Shown here in pieces: positions 11,106 to 23,639 of a stretch of DNA of 64,000 bases (positions within the stretch are counted from its first letter, which is position 1; each line of letters opens with the position of its first letter). Position numbers and translations under genes: made by a program. Source of the stretch: Maratus speciosus (Eukaryota; Arthropoda; Arachnida; Araneae; Salticidae); assembly GCA_963932465.1 (NCBI GenBank), contig OZ010800.1, forward strand, positions 98,165,307 through 98,229,306. The letters are read 5' to 3'. The notes under the pieces are model-generated. The model made no database searches. It saw nothing but the letters and a program-made list of their open reading frames with translations, and had not been told where the DNA came from.

Positions 11106-11552
11106 TAAGTTGTGTTTAATTATTAGTTCCTGTCTACAAACACTCTTTTGATGAGGCCTATAGATGTCTATTATGAAGGTTAGAATTACAGTGAAGGTAG
11201 CTATCCAAAGTACACAACTTCCAGGTTGTGTAATATTTAAACGGAGCTTCTGACTACAAAATGGTCAATGAAGCATCGTCTTTTTTTTTGAAAGACCTAT
11301 CCAATGATATGTCACTCAATATGGTGCGTAAAATGTTTTTTTCGTCTCTACCGCCATTTTGTATTTTACGTCCGCCATTTTGAATTTATAAAAACAAAAC
11401 CTATCCTATAACCATCGGAAGATTAAGACGAATCGATAGAGACCTCATTCATAAAAATCCATCCAGCCGCTGGGATGTTTCGAGGGTATAAAGAAATCCA
11501 CATACACAGATACGCTTGAAACACATAACCTTTCTTTTCAGTCGGGTAATAA
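11106..11552 (+). repeat. LINE-tail-like repeat, copy 2
   Basis: Second direct copy of 9688-10130, about 447 bp, with the same start and the same CAGTCGGGTAATAA end. The two copies flank a 975-bp interval holding the SINE and the tRNA-Leu-like gene. They lack TG...CA ends and I see no primer-binding site, so they are read as two independent copies or a segmental duplication, not LTRs. Confidence 0.7.
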
Positions 11553-11559
11553 ATGACAA

Positions 11560-14500
11560 TATAGCTACATATTAAATGTTATTATTCCATATTTAAAATC
11601 GAACGAATTATTGTTTACTGATAAAACGGAACCACGGATTTACACGATAATAGCGAAATTAAAATTTATGAATTACATATATATAGAGAGATATATAGAT
11701 ATAGATATATATAAATTGATAAAGCATTTTGAGCGTTGTTCATTTTTTGTAGCTACTGGGAATTTCATTATATTGAAAAAAAAATAACTTTACGATAAAA
11801 TTTTCAATAAAAATTTATAATTTTTTAAAATCTTAACGAGTTTTTTTTTTTTTTTTTTTCAATTATGTACAGATTTTCTAGTTGTATAACTGATTAAAAT
11901 TAGATTCAGAGAAGCAAACAAAAACTCGACTTTAGTGCATTTTTAAAAATTCAAGGTTGCCAGCGGCTAGCATGTTAATATGTATGTGTTATATGTCACA
12001 TTAAATCGCCTTGCAATAATATTAAATTTTTTTCTATGGATTTTTTCTAGAACTTTTCCAGAAGCATGCGATGGAAAACTACTTTGAGGGAAAAAAATGT
12101 ATGTGTATGTGCATTACGCCGCTATGCACGATAATATAAAATTTCATGACTTACAGAGCAGTAATATACAAAATATACAAAGCAAACACGCCACTATTAA
12201 TATTAATGTTTTACAAAATCATAATTCATGTGCGATTAGTTTTAAACAACAATAATACACTAAACTTTATATCCTCCATGCTTTTACATGTATGCTGATA
12301 ATTTTGCAGATATTAATCATAACTTCTACATGCTGAAATTTATATGCATAGATATGTGAGACAAGAAACATTAAATGATAATATATGAATTATCTTGCCT
12401 CATTCTATAAACTATTAGAGATAAATTTGAAACAGATGGCCATTTTCCACTTGTAAACGCATCACGGAATGTATCATATATTGTACGTATAGTACGTTTT
12501 CGATCTGGTAATGGGATTCCATGTTTAACGTCACGCGTTACTTATTGAATAAACAAAATTCTATAGTATTTTCTAGTTAGGTTAAAATAATGATTTAAAT
12601 TTACTTCATATGCAAATAATATTGCTTATTTGATATTTTTAAATTATTCTTCATAATAAAATGAAGAAATAAATTGTAAGTTTTTAATATTGTTTTAACA
12701 AATATCTCTTTAAAAATCTTTCCAGAAGACAAACCTACAAAACCAGTAATCAAAACAAACACCTAAGTGCAGGAAATTTTAATTTTTAAATTACTTTCAT
12801 CAAATGAGGACAACGATCATGCTGACAACGAAGTAATTAACTTCGCAAAAATTAGTATTTTATATGAATGTGAGTAATGATCAATTTGATCGTATTATAA
12901 TTAAAAAAAAAAATTAATAATGATTCTGCCATGAAAATGTTATTATACTGGATCGATGTTTTACTGTGATTTCAAATAATTTAATAAAAGTTTCAAACGT
13001 ATCTTTGTATGTAACACATATATCATACGATGGGGATTCTGAAAAGCTAAATTTAAAGTAATATTTCTTAAATTGGTAGACTGGAAGATGGGAACTATAA
13101 ATTATTAATTTAAATGTTTATCTTCTTAGAATATCCCATTAATGCATTACACGCTTATTTTAACTTAAATAGTAGAAAATTTAAAATACATTTTTATCTT
13201 TAAACACTAGGGACAATTTTCTATCTGTAGATAAACCTTCTAAAGAACTCTTTTTACCAAGTGGAAACTTTAGTAATTTTAGAGACTACAGACAAAAATA
13301 ATTAAGTCTGTTTTATACTTTGCATTTAAATGTGCTGCGAAGCTCGAGACACATTGCTGTCGATTAGGTAGTGGAGAACGCAACACTATTATCTCCCGGC
13401 CTAAAGTGCACTTTGATAATTAATCATTAATAAATAAAATATGAAGTACAGTCATAGTTAATTGTCTGGTAGTCATGCAGCGTGAATATGCATCTGCATA
13501 CATTTCCCTAAATAAATAAAATATATTGTCTACTACGCTGCTTACTTTCGGGGCACGAAATATACTTTTAAACATTTTAGCTATAATTAATACTACCATA
13601 ATGCGATGATTAAATTTATATATTCTAGCACAGAAAACATAATTACCAATAAAGTATCTAAATAATAGTGAAATTACACATAAACTAAAAAGAAATAAAT
13701 ACTAATAAAGTAAAGTTTTTTAATATATCTACATAATGTTCACAAAAAAATGTGTTTAACCGTAACTCTGTTGGTCGATAAACGTGTAATTACTATTTAA
13801 TTATCCAGTATATTTGACATTTTAGATACAGTTATTAATCATTATTCTGAATCCCCTATTTAATTATTCGACACACTGAAAAAACAGTAACTCCCTACTA
13901 CGACGCACATAACATACTTATTTATATCGGTTACAATGTAATAAATACTATGCCGTGTTGATCAAATTGGTAACTGTGAATCCTGACATCGATTCATTTA
14001 GCTTAAATATCCCCGAGAAGTTGAGGCAATAGTCCATTTTAATTAATTTGATACATTCATCGAGAAGCGTCAAACATAGCAGTTGATAAGGTACCATGTT
14101 ATATCAAACTGTCGACTCCGGAGTTCAGTTTAGTCTCCGGAGTATAGTTTACTGATGGCAAACTCTCAAGTTAAACATTCGATAACATATTTTTACAAAA
14201 AGACACTATACAGTCGAAGGCACATTTTATAACAGACCCCGACATTCTCCAGCGTTATACAGGTTTTGTATAAATTAGCTGGGCAATTTTGTAAGTTAAG
14301 AGCATCCGAAATATTATATGGAATTACCTAGTTGCAAGTCAGACTAGTGGTAATATTGAAGAAGTTTATTCATAGATGGCGTTATGTGTCATAACTAAAG
14401 ATATAGCATAGTGAGCGGTAATCATTCTTGTTCGGTATTACAATAATGGTGACGTACAACGGTGCTGGAACAGAGAAATGCAGTCTTTGGTTTCATGACA

Positions 14501-15043
14501 CATGCCACTAAGTGAATTCACGACAAACATTTGTGATAATGGTGAACTTCAAATATTTTTCTATCTTACAACAATATGTTTACTTCATTTTTTCCGCAGT
14601 CAATTCTATTCATTAAATAATTCTTTTCTCCCTAGTAATTTGTATATACCCTGTATATAAAATGCATACTTGAAGCTATATTTTTAAAGAAAAAACTCTA
14701 AGGTGCTAGAATTTGCAGAAGACTTAATTACCCAATACATGGATATCCCATTCTCGATTCCCGAACATGTAGACCATTTTGAATATCCCATGAATATCAA
14801 GTGTTTTTATGGGCGCCCTTGAAGCCGCATTTTTCAACAGTGGCCTGAAACACTGCCCTATGGGTTCGCCCTAGGAGTATCGGGGATATATTTTCCACTC
14901 TCTGGAGAAGTAAATTATGATTGGATTTAAAATTTGTCGGCCCAAAAAACCCAGCTTACTCTTTAACGTGAAATGTTGATTTCCGGTGATAGCGAACTCT
15001 ATCGGAGAGTAATAAAATTCATTGATGTTTTTAGCAGCGACAT

Positions 15044-15085
<42 letters not shown>

Positions 15086-16020
15086 TACTCCACAGAAAAA
15101 CTCATTATTAGCTAGCCACACACACATACACTATATGGCCATAAATGACCGGCAACTTTCGATTTTATACATTTTGTCGAATATTTAGAAATATACTTGT
15201 CAGATTCTTCAGGAATTTTAGGATTGAAAAGAACAGGTATGACCTCATATTTAGCGATGTCGGCTTGATAAGGGGGGGGGGGGCAATCTTGGGGGCCAAC
15301 AAAAAATCAAAGAAAAATATTAATACTTGGGATCACCCTGTAAAATAAAATGCACGAGATGATCTATCGCTACCGAATATAAATAAACAGACATTGTGCA
15401 ATATGTGTATTCTTTTTTGTAAAAATAGCATGTATATTAAGAGATATATAGCGATTTTTTTTATTTAAAAACTCTTGCAAGTTTTTTGCTTATAATATGC
15501 AGGGTTTTCAACAAAATTTAACTTCGGTTTCAGAAAAATTAACAAAATATAGTTGAAACAATATAGTGCAATTGGAATATAAATATATTAAATATTTTAG
15601 GAAATATGAGCAGTTGTGTGAAATAATTTTTATCTGCGCATGCGCGAACGATAACAAGGATCATTTTACATAATTTAATAGTCAACTCGATGGAGTAACT
15701 TATTAAAAAAATCTAGTCAAATATCGTAAAAATTCAGAAAGATATCGGCGTTAAAGTGAGCAAATTTTTAGTTGTTCAATTTTGCCAATTTGCCAATTGA
15801 ATTTGTTATGGAACTGTATACGACTAAATCAACAACATTTGTTCGAAGTGTTTAAATGCTTGAAATCCTTTGTTTACAGATTTTTCTGATTAATTGTGCT
15901 ACAAAACCTACTTACTTGTTAAATGTCGAGATACAACGACTTTTAGATGTACCTTAGTTATGTGATGATCATCAGTGAATGGGTTAGCCAGTGATAAAAA
16001 TGCCCATCTCCGAAATTGAA
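11560..16020. other. AT-rich stretch, no gene recognised
   Basis: No protein family or RNA gene is recognised. It contains (TA)-rich DNA near 11675-11712, a 36-nt poly(A) run at 15047-15082 and a poly(G) run near 15271. Transposon-end-like words ACCCTGTATA (about 14649) and CACCCTGTA (about 15334) occur, and a stretch of higher GC lies at about 14805-14900. A perfect NRF1-like palindrome TGCGCATGCGC lies near 15635. The 14650-15342 interval could be a decayed element bounded by the CCCTGTA words, but I found no matching arms. Confidence 0.45.
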
Positions 16021-16022
16021 TA

Positions 16023-17547
16023 CACTGCTCAAAACAATTAAAGAATATTGCAGTTTTAGGTGGATTTTGTATCTGGTAAACTGTTTCGCTGATTGATACA
16101 TGGTCGACAGACATAGTAGGTTATATGAGAATAAATTACACATGTTTGGCAGAAAAAATGCATTTTATTGCGCATTTGTGTACTAAAGGAAAAAAACACA
16201 ATTTGTGCATATGAGAAAAAAGAATAAGAAAAGGTGTTTTCTTCAAAGAAAATCCTTTTCAGTAGGGGGTATGGTTTCCACGGGCGGCCAGCAACGTTGA
16301 ACACCTTTTAGGCATGGACTCAATGAGGCAATTAATGACGAGTTGGGGTATTCTGCCCCACTCTTCCAGAAGAGCTCTTTCCAGTTCTTGGAGAGTTTGT
16401 GGGGGTTGTTGGCGGCCAGAAACTCGTCTTCCTAGAGCGTCCCAAACGTGCTCGATTGGATTCATGTCTGGAGAACACGCTGGCCATTCCATTCGAACGA
16501 TTCCTTCCTCGAAAAGGAAATCCTCCACCAGGTTTGCACGATGTGGCCTGCAGTTATCGTCCATTAAAATGAAGTTATCTCCGATTGCTGCAGCGTAAGG
16601 GACTACAATAGGTCTGAGGATCTCATCCCTATATTGGCGACCAGTCAGAGATCCATCTCGAATGATGTAGAGGTCAGTGCGCCCGCCAATGGAGATGCCA
16701 CCATACACCAACACTCCTCCACCGCCAAATCTGACACTTTCGTGCACGAACGCAGGATTATTCCTACTGCCACGGTCCCTCCAGATGAAAATACGCCTAT
16801 TATCCGGATGCACAGAAAAACGGGACTCGTCAGAAATATTGCTCCATTCATTTCTCCTCCAGTTGACATGCTCGATTGCCCACTCCCTGCGGTCGCGACG
16901 ATGCCTTGATGTTAATCTAACACATACCATCGGTCGGCGAGCATACAAACCTACAGCATGGAGCCGGTTTCGGACAGTCTGAGTTGAAATCGTGGTGCCT
17001 GTAGCCGAACGAAGGTGTTGTTGGAGAAGAGTAGCGTTCATGGTTCGGTGTCTCCGAGCTGTTAACGCTAAATACCGATCTTCATTGGGCGTTGTTGCCC
17101 GTCTACGACCTTGCCCTGGTCTTCGGCCTGCACATCCACTCTCCAAAAAACGGTTCCAGATCCTGTAAATGACACTTTGTGACACTCCAATGGCTTGCGC
17201 TACTTCGGCTTGAGTTTGGCCCCCTTCTAACCTACAAACAATTCTCAAAGCTTCTGAATCTGTCAAATGACTTCGCTGAGACATCGTACTCATCGAATCA
17301 AAGCAATCACTGAATGCCGATCATCCTTGTCTTCATTCTCTTTTATCCAGTTGAAAGTCAAATTTCATTCGCTGCCGCTGAAGCGACGTTTTTGACGTCG
17401 AACTCAAAATTTTCATACTCCACAGTTTGAAAACCAGAAAAATTTGCATTTGTGATTCTCTTCTTCTATTTTCGGCAAAAAAAAAATTTCGTTTATATCT
17501 TTATTTTATATAAAACTTCAAATATCCTTTAATTGTTTTGAGCAGTG
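16023..17547 (-). mobile_element. Complete Tc1-like transposon, 1.5 kb
   Basis: The left end begins CACTGCTCAAAACAATT, and the complement of the right end is identical for the first 21 bases, then similar for about 10 more. Both ends are flanked by TA (16021-16022 and 17548-17549), the Tc1/mariner target duplication. The element encloses one full-length transposase on the minus strand. With both ends, both duplications and the gene present, this is the only element in the window with all parts expected for mobility. Confidence 0.95.
16259..17293 (-). CDS. Tc1-like DD34E transposase, full length
   Basis: The 344-residue protein is the usual length for Tc1 transposases, which bind the element ends and cut and rejoin DNA at TA sites. 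Residues 10-50 form a first helix-turn-helix (TQAEVAQAIGVSQSVIYRIW). A GRRPGQGRRR basic linker lies at 56-65, and a second DNA-binding domain at about 70-120 (TISTQTVRNRLHAVGL). The RNase H-like catalytic triad is visible: D155 in SDESRF, D246 in LMDDNCRPH and E281 in SPDMNPIEHVWD, with exactly 34 residues between the last two. A G-rich stretch GFGGGG-like sits at 189-193. The segment before D155 reads NEWSNISDESRF, two residues shorter than the usual VLFSDESRF strand, which might impair folding. I kept the first ATG. No stop or frameshift interrupts the frame. Family is certain; activity is unknown. Confidence 0.95.
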   Translation of the reverse strand: MSTMSQRSHLTDSEALRIVCRLEGGQTQAEVAQAIGVSQSVIYRIWNRFLESGCAGRRPGQGRRRATTPNEDRYLALTARRHRTMNATLLQQHLRSATGTTISTQTVRNRLHAVGLYARRPMVCVRLTSRHRRDRREWAIEHVNWRRNEWSNISDESRFSVHPDNRRIFIWRDRGSRNNPAFVHESVRFGGGGVLVYGGISIGGRTDLYIIRDGSLTGRQYRDEILRPIVVPYAAAIGDNFILMDDNCRPHRANLVEDFLFEEGIVRMEWPACSPDMNPIEHVWDALGRRVSGRQQPPQTLQELERALLEEWGRIPQLVINCLIESMPKRCSTLLAARGNHTPY

Positions 17548-17549
17548 TA

Positions 17550-18446
17550 TTTCAGGAACTATTAAATACAGAAACATGAAATCGAAGAACCCAGTTTAGT
17601 TTGATCATAATAATATGTGTATATAAAAAAAATTTTCTATATCTCTACACAAAACGAAGTTATGAGGATATAAAATGTATACCGAATTGGTTCAGGAAAA
17701 GGTAGCTTGTGGCTTGTGCGAATTTGGCTGACGCACTGCCGTGCTCCCAGATACGTGCGTAAACCATCTTTATCAAAATTATAAAACGCGAAAAGATAAT
17801 TTAAGAAGCAGATATTATAACGCATCAAAGTTTAGTAAACAGCATCAAAGTTCAGTTATTTCGGTCTAAGTACATGTAAATTAACTGTACATTGCCGAGG
17901 AAAACTTAACTTTCGTTTTTCAATCTAGAACAGAATGTATTAGCCTGTGTAAAAGAATGATAATCTTAATCTGAAAGTAATCACCTAAATCGTTTTTAAT
18001 AGAAAAAAAAATCTTCAATATCGCGAAGAAATATTTTAGTTAAAAGTTAGCCCAATGTATTTTTCATTATACTATTCTTGTTTAAAAGATATGCATCGTA
18101 TTTCCTGTTTAACATTATGCATATGTACTGTCATAAACATACCTTATTATTCAAAATATTACATTGAATATCATAATTCCAGATATATTTGTAATAACTG
18201 TTATTCATAACTTCTTATTATTGCACTATGTTTCAGCTCCAATTTATCTCATGAATTTCACCATATCAATTGGAATAATATATCATGCTTGCTGTCAAGA
18301 TATCGAAAATATCATCTTCAAGATTGACTAATGATTTCCTCAAGTAGGTCAGTGCCCTGAAGTTCCAATTATTGATTATCGTTTACAATCTTCGAAGGTC
18401 TATTTAGATTAATTTTAGTTTGAATTTTCAATGAGAATTTTTTAAG
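17550..18446. other. AT-rich stretch, no gene recognised
   Basis: No gene, RNA or repeat is recognised between the Tc1 element and the palindromic MITE. Confidence 0.5.
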
Positions 18447-18448
18447 TA

Positions 18449-18650
18449 CACTGTTAAAAATTTTGCAGCATTTTGGCAGGTCATTCGACCGTTTTTTGAA
18501 AAAACGGTTTCATAACCATAATTTAACTATATTCTGACCGTAAAATGGCCAATAATATGGTCAGAATAGTGTTAAAATTACGGCTGTGTAACCGTTTTCG
18601 AAAAAAAATGGTCAAATGACCTGCCAGAATGCTGCAAATTTTTAACAGTG
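18449..18650. mobile_element. Palindromic MITE, copy 1
   Basis: The ends CACTGTTAAAAATTTTGCAG and its inverse define a 202-bp element that can fold over almost its whole length. Internal inverted words include GACCGTTTTTTGAAAAAACGG and TTCTGACC...GGTCAGAA. TA lies just outside the left end. A second copy in opposite orientation is at 25323-25521. There is no coding capacity. TA flanks suggest mobilisation by a Tc1/mariner-type transposase (inference). Confidence 0.85.
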
Positions 18651-18659
18651 ATCGTAAAA

Positions 18660-19990
18660 TGCTTTTATTACGTAACTTACATTTTATAAAAGTCAATTTA
18701 AGAATTTCACAAAAATAGATCTTTTATGTCTATATTTAAAAGAAAAGGGAATTTTATCTTTATTAAACATAAGTATAAATATTCTTCTAGTATTTAAAAA
18801 ATCTGTACTCATAAAAAAGGAGACTCTTACTTTGAAAAAAAACAGATGAAATTCATACGTATTTTTGTGAGAAGTATCATTATTTTATTGGATGTGTCTG
18901 TAGGAGAGGAAAGAAAAATAAAAATTCCTACACGGTGATGTTAGCCCTTTCACGACTAAGGGATATTTTTTCCCCATTTTTAAATTGGTGATTGTAGTAT
19001 TTAATTGTCGGAGCACAGCTCCGGCTTCCCTGCAAAAATTACACTTATTGTTAACACGATACCGTCCAAAATATCTGACGCATCGACACAAAAAATGAGC
19101 TGGACGTTGGTAGGGCCAAAATCTCGGCTCGTATTGAAAATCATAAATATTCGTCAACCCTAACAGCCTGAAATGTCGGCTCAAAATTTTCCCATAGAGA
19201 TAACTTTGCGAGTTTAATTCTATATATTTGAAAGATAAGGCTTTTTTTTTTTAGTCATGTACCTTGAGCTTTTTTTTTTTTTTTGCACCAATTTTAATAT
19301 ATATATATTTTTTATGAAAGCTGTTTCTTTGTAGATTTGCCCGCACTAGCTATTTTTTTTTAATATTCCCATTTTTATATTTAAATTTAAAATTTGAAAA
19401 ATTTCTATGAATTTGTTTCAAAATGGTAGCAATTGGATTACTTCCATTGTTGTAAAGAAAGGAAAAATGATAAGGTTTGCTTATCTTTATTGATGCCATT
19501 TTCTCATAAATTTCAAAATAAACTTTCTGAAAAAATTGAACAGAAAATGACGTCATGCTTTAATAAAATACTGAAGTTTTCCGCAAAAAGCTGTTATAAT
19601 TCAATTCTTTTTCATTCATGAGTTTGAGACGCTTGGTGAAATGCTTCAATGAGGCAAAATGACATAATTTAAATGAAAACGATCATTTTCTCTGATAAAA
19701 GTAAATATTTTACTACGAACGCCTCTAAAAGATATAAATTTCTGGAATTTTACTCGCCGATACAGATATTAGAATCACAATTCAAGAGTGCGAATATTCA
19801 CATGCAAAGTCGTAGTTGACAAACTTGATTTCAAGTTTAGAAATATATGTATTGCGCATTGTAATATTTTTGAAATGGTGTATGTAAATATAAGAGATGC
19901 GTATGCAAATTATGAGATGGTGAAAATAACATAAAGTTTAGATATAACGCGAAAAATAATTCCATGATTAACTTAAGGTGAAATCATTTT
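18660..19990. other. AT-rich stretch, no gene recognised
   Basis: No gene is recognised. A short dispersed repeat (GTTTTTCCGCAAACAGCTGTTATAAT-like) near 19576-19605 has a related copy near 28850-28880. A piggyBac-like end word TTAGCCCTTTCACGACTAAG occurs near 18942 without a partner I could find. Confidence 0.4.
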
Positions 19991-20298
19991 TTTTAAATGG
20001 TACTTCTTAGTTATCCCGTCGACCAATTTCGCCAAATTATATAAATCGCCAAACCACTCGTCAAATTATATAGATTGACATAATTTTTTATTTTAAATAA
20101 CGAAAGAACAAATAAATTAGTAAAACATTAATAAAAATACAAATAAAACGTCGAATTAATGGTTTTATTGCCCATTATTGGCATTTAATCTTACAATTAA
20201 TCAATTAATTAATTAATGGCAATCATTATTGGCATTTAATCTTACAATTTGGTGACAGTAATTTCGTCGACGGGATATTTAAGAAGTACCTTTTAAAT
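19991..20298. mobile_element. TIR element, about 300 bp
   Basis: The left end AAATGGTACTTCTTAGTTAT and the complement of the right end AAAAGGTACTTCTTAAATAT match, then both continue with CCCGTCGAC. Inside is a direct duplication of ATTATTGGCATTTAATC about 49 bp apart (near 20174 and 20227). There is no coding capacity, and I cannot assign the superfamily. Confidence 0.8.
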
Positions 20299-20321
20299 TT
20301 TCAATCGGCAATTTTAAACGG

Positions 20322-20515
20322 CACAGATGTCATATACGCGAATATTGGCGCGATTTTTTTCTGACGCCAATGTCATATACGCAACGGGTACTTAACTGGC
20401 ACCAAAGTGTCGTTATTTTGCTTGATATGGCAACCCGGATATTATTGTTTGTGCTGTTGAAGTTTTCCCCGAATTGGCGTGGGAAAAAAATCGCGCCAAT
20501 ATGATGACATCTGTG
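20322..20515. mobile_element. TIR element, about 194 bp
   Basis: Both ends begin CACAGATGTCAT when read inward, followed by ATATTGGCGCGATTTTTTTC on each arm and then ACGCCAAT. The arms are about 45 bp, and the left arm carries an extra 8-10 bases. TTTAAA flanks both sides. It begins only about 25 bp after the preceding TIR element but has different ends. Confidence 0.8.
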
Positions 20516-20529
20516 TCTTTTAAACATAA

Positions 20530-22345
20530 CAGCCTCAGTAGGTAATTTCATCAAAATTACATATCTTGACTGGGTATAATAAATAATGCAGTTTATTTTT
20601 TTAATATTTTGAACAGTCGAAGTGTATGGAATTAGTATTTTGATAAAAATAATATTTGTTTTATAAAAACAATATTTGTTTTAAGAAACTAAGTAGTAAC
20701 CTATGTATGAGTTCGTTTTTAAACAATTTCTTTCGTCGAAATTCGACGAGATTCATCCCGTTATTAATTAAAACATTAGCTCCATTGCTGTAAATTATGC
20801 ATTTTAACCTCATACGGATGGAGTCGATATGGATAATATGGAGTCGAATGTTGAAGTCGATGTTCATACATTGGTGTCCTGAGATATAGATTACTTCCCC
20901 CTCCTCCTTTTCAGAAGTTTTACGTTCTACGTATGTAACAACCACTATTTTTTTTCGAACTTTTCATTCTTTGTGATCTTCCAAATCGATGCAATTCATT
21001 TTGAATTTTAAATTAAGAGAAACGAAAAGAAAATCGAATACGGAAAACGATTTTGGGCATTAGTCGAATGGCTACGAGTGATATTCAAAGAAATCGAGAA
21101 AACTATAATGTCATGTATGCATTACTTATATGTATGTATTCTTATGTATGTATGTTTGTATTCAGACGAATGTATGTTTCTATTGAGAAATTTTCGTAAT
21201 CGGGTTTGTAGACAAATTCATAATTTACTGAGCATTGTTTGATGCGCAATTTTAACAATTTGGTAGCTGTCCCAATTACTGACGATTACTCATTTTTTTT
21301 TTTTAAATTCATCGTAAATGAATATATTTCAAATGAAATGCAAGTGAACATTCTGAAGTAAATGAGATAAGCATTTTTTTTTTTTTGTCAAGATGTACGC
21401 TAGAAAACAGAAATATGTAGATTACAAAATAAAAAATTCCTGTACGGGTTGGAAAAGGTAGCTTCCCTATTTCTTGGTTTTAAGATTTTAGCTAATTTTA
21501 CTGGAGAACACGAAGTTAAAATGCAAAGAACCTGGTTAGAGAAGAATCACCAGTACTGAATTTCAATGAAAATTTCGCCAAATTAGTCAGTTACATCGAA
21601 ATAGGCTTAAATTTTGACGACATATTTTGGTCGCCAAATATGGCTATATTTCGTCGAAATGTCGCGAAGCTTAGCGGAAATGCGACGTTAATGTATATGA
21701 CTATGATCGCTTATGCTTATGTTCGGAGAAATGGATACAACAATGAAAGATAATTCGTGAGAAATCATGTTCACTAAAAGTCATAAATTAATTCCTGATT
21801 TTTTTTAATCTGCTGCCTAGATTTAGTGTACATTTTAAGAAATATACATATTTTATATGTGCAACGTTATACACAGAAGTTTCGAAAATGACGGTTAAAA
21901 GAAAGTAATTCAAATGTATAGAGTTATTCAGCTTAATTCTATGTGGAAAAGTCGCATAAAAATAACCCAGATACTTCCTAATATTTTCATAATAACGATA
22001 TAACAACTCAGATGAATAAAGGTATCAAGTTTGATAGAGGAGTATAGCAGACTATCTATGAGTGTGTGTTACATACGTGTTACAAAACTTTACCTGTTGC
22101 CATATTAAATAAGTGTGGGCTGTGCCAGACGAGCAAGTCTTTGAAGGAGCTTTGAAGTTTTCTGCCGCTAACTCAATGGATCAAGTTCTCAAAGATCGGA
22201 GCTAAATTAAAAAAATCGAAATTTCTCAAATACATCCGGGATAATTCTTTATCTTTACCGTAGATTCTCTTATCCAATGGTTTTTCTTTACTTTTAACAT
22301 TTCTGAATTATTATAAAGAACAAGAAAAAAATGCTGGCTTCAGTT
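20530..22345. other. AT-rich stretch, no gene recognised
   Basis: No gene, RNA or repeat is recognised. There are ATGT-type simple repeats near 21115-21180. Confidence 0.45.
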
Positions 22346-22350
22346 ATGCA

Positions 22351-23639
22351 CTGAACAGCTTTTGTGTTTGCAAACAAAGGTTACAAATTTCCCTAAATCA
22401 ACTTTTATTATTGGAAAAGGAAGAGCTGTAAAATGTACAAAAATCAAAGAAATTAGTAAAACAATCATAGAGCAATTAGGATCAGAAACTATCATTCTTT
22501 TTGCACTAACAGGTACTGCTGCATTTAATGTCAAAGACAAGGTAACTCACCCAGTGCTTAAAGAACCAACGTGTTTTAAATAGTTCGCTAATTTAAAAAG
22601 TCAGCAATACATCTACAGCTCAGAATGGATACAGTGTTATTTCTCATTATTCACGAATTTTCAATGATAGGATATCGTCTTATGGCTGAACTTGAACAAA
22701 GATATCGCGAAAGTAAAATAGATAGCATTTAGCCTTTTATAGGCTTATTTGTTTAAATTCTTGGACGTATTAGGTAGTTACATCGCGTAAAAGACATCCC
22801 TCTATATAAGAGACATTCTTTAAAAGTCATTTTGATTCTTCGCTTACAAAAAATGCTTAGAGCTTTTAAAAAATGTTTCACATTAACAAACTCATTGAGA
22901 GAAAACGACGATCAGCAGACACAGTTCCGAAAGACTCTGAACTCACTTTGCGTGAGTCAAGTTTTTGACTACCTCTCACTCCTTGTGCAACGACGCAAAG
23001 ATATACTGCTTTCGGCTAACTTGAATGATTTGAAGGTGCCATATGTCTTTTTCTCAAAACCAAGTAAGTTAAAAAATATAATCAAGAAGTACTTCTTAAA
23101 TCAAAGCGAGGACCAATAAACAAGAATTTTAGCAGATCACAATGATTAAACAGCAAGATGGAGGGAAGATGATCACGCGTCTGGACTTCAGTCTAGACTT
23201 TCCTCAGCAGCTGGATGCAAGGTTATGCATTATGCTACATACCAATATCTGAACGGAGTGAGAATTGGTAAATGTAAGAACGATAAAAGATATTGCCTAT
23301 GGTCCACGTTTTCAACCTCGAGGTTTGCCACAGGCCATAATAGTTTATTTTGTTGAGTATCATGAGCCATTTCTAACTGTAATTTTTTTTATCAAACCTA
23401 TTTGTAAATATTGGAAAGAAGAAAAAGTCTCATTCACACGAAGTTAGTTACCTTTAACTGTTGCATACCTTGCCACCATACATAGATCCTCGAGTTTAAC
23501 ATTGTCAAAAACTGCTGTGGATATCCATCTAAAAGTGTTGTCACATAAAACAACTTATGTCATTTTTACTGTAGTTTCTCATTTAGAGAAAGTTCTAATG
23601 GAAGCAATTTTCGCTAAGGACAGGCTTTACCCAAATTAG
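22351..23639 (+). pseudogene. PIF1-like helicase remnant, probably Helitron
   Basis: Plus-strand translation across several frames gives PIF1-family helicase blocks in the correct order. At 22410-22530 the segment LGSETIILFALTGTAAFNV corresponds to the ATP-binding region. LIIHEFSMIGYRLMAELEQR at 22640-22710 corresponds to LLIDEISMV with the Walker B acidic pair damaged. FTLTNSLREND and FRKTLNSLC at 22880-22950 match the NxRQ...F..LN region. IKDIAYGP...LPQAIIVYF at 23277-23355 matches the segment before motif VI. LPLTVAYLATIHRSSSLTL at 23448-23505 is the motif VI core (TIHKSQGLTL in intact proteins), ending at a stop at 23637. The Walker A motif is degraded to GKGRAVKC, and there are several stops and frameshifts. 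Such genes in arthropods are usually Helitron-encoded. No Rep/HUH domain was found upstream, so a decayed copy of host PIF1 remains possible. Confidence 0.85.

Noticed and set aside
9688..11552. An LTR retrotransposon bounded by the two 445-bp repeats
   Set aside because: No TG...CA ends, no primer-binding site or polypurine tract, and the interior is a SINE and a tRNA-like gene.
14650..15342. An element bounded by CCCTGTA words
   Set aside because: The end-like words are there, but I could not find matching arms or a coding block.
16314..16982. Open frames opposite to the Tc1 transposase
   Set aside because: They are shadows of the real minus-strand gene.
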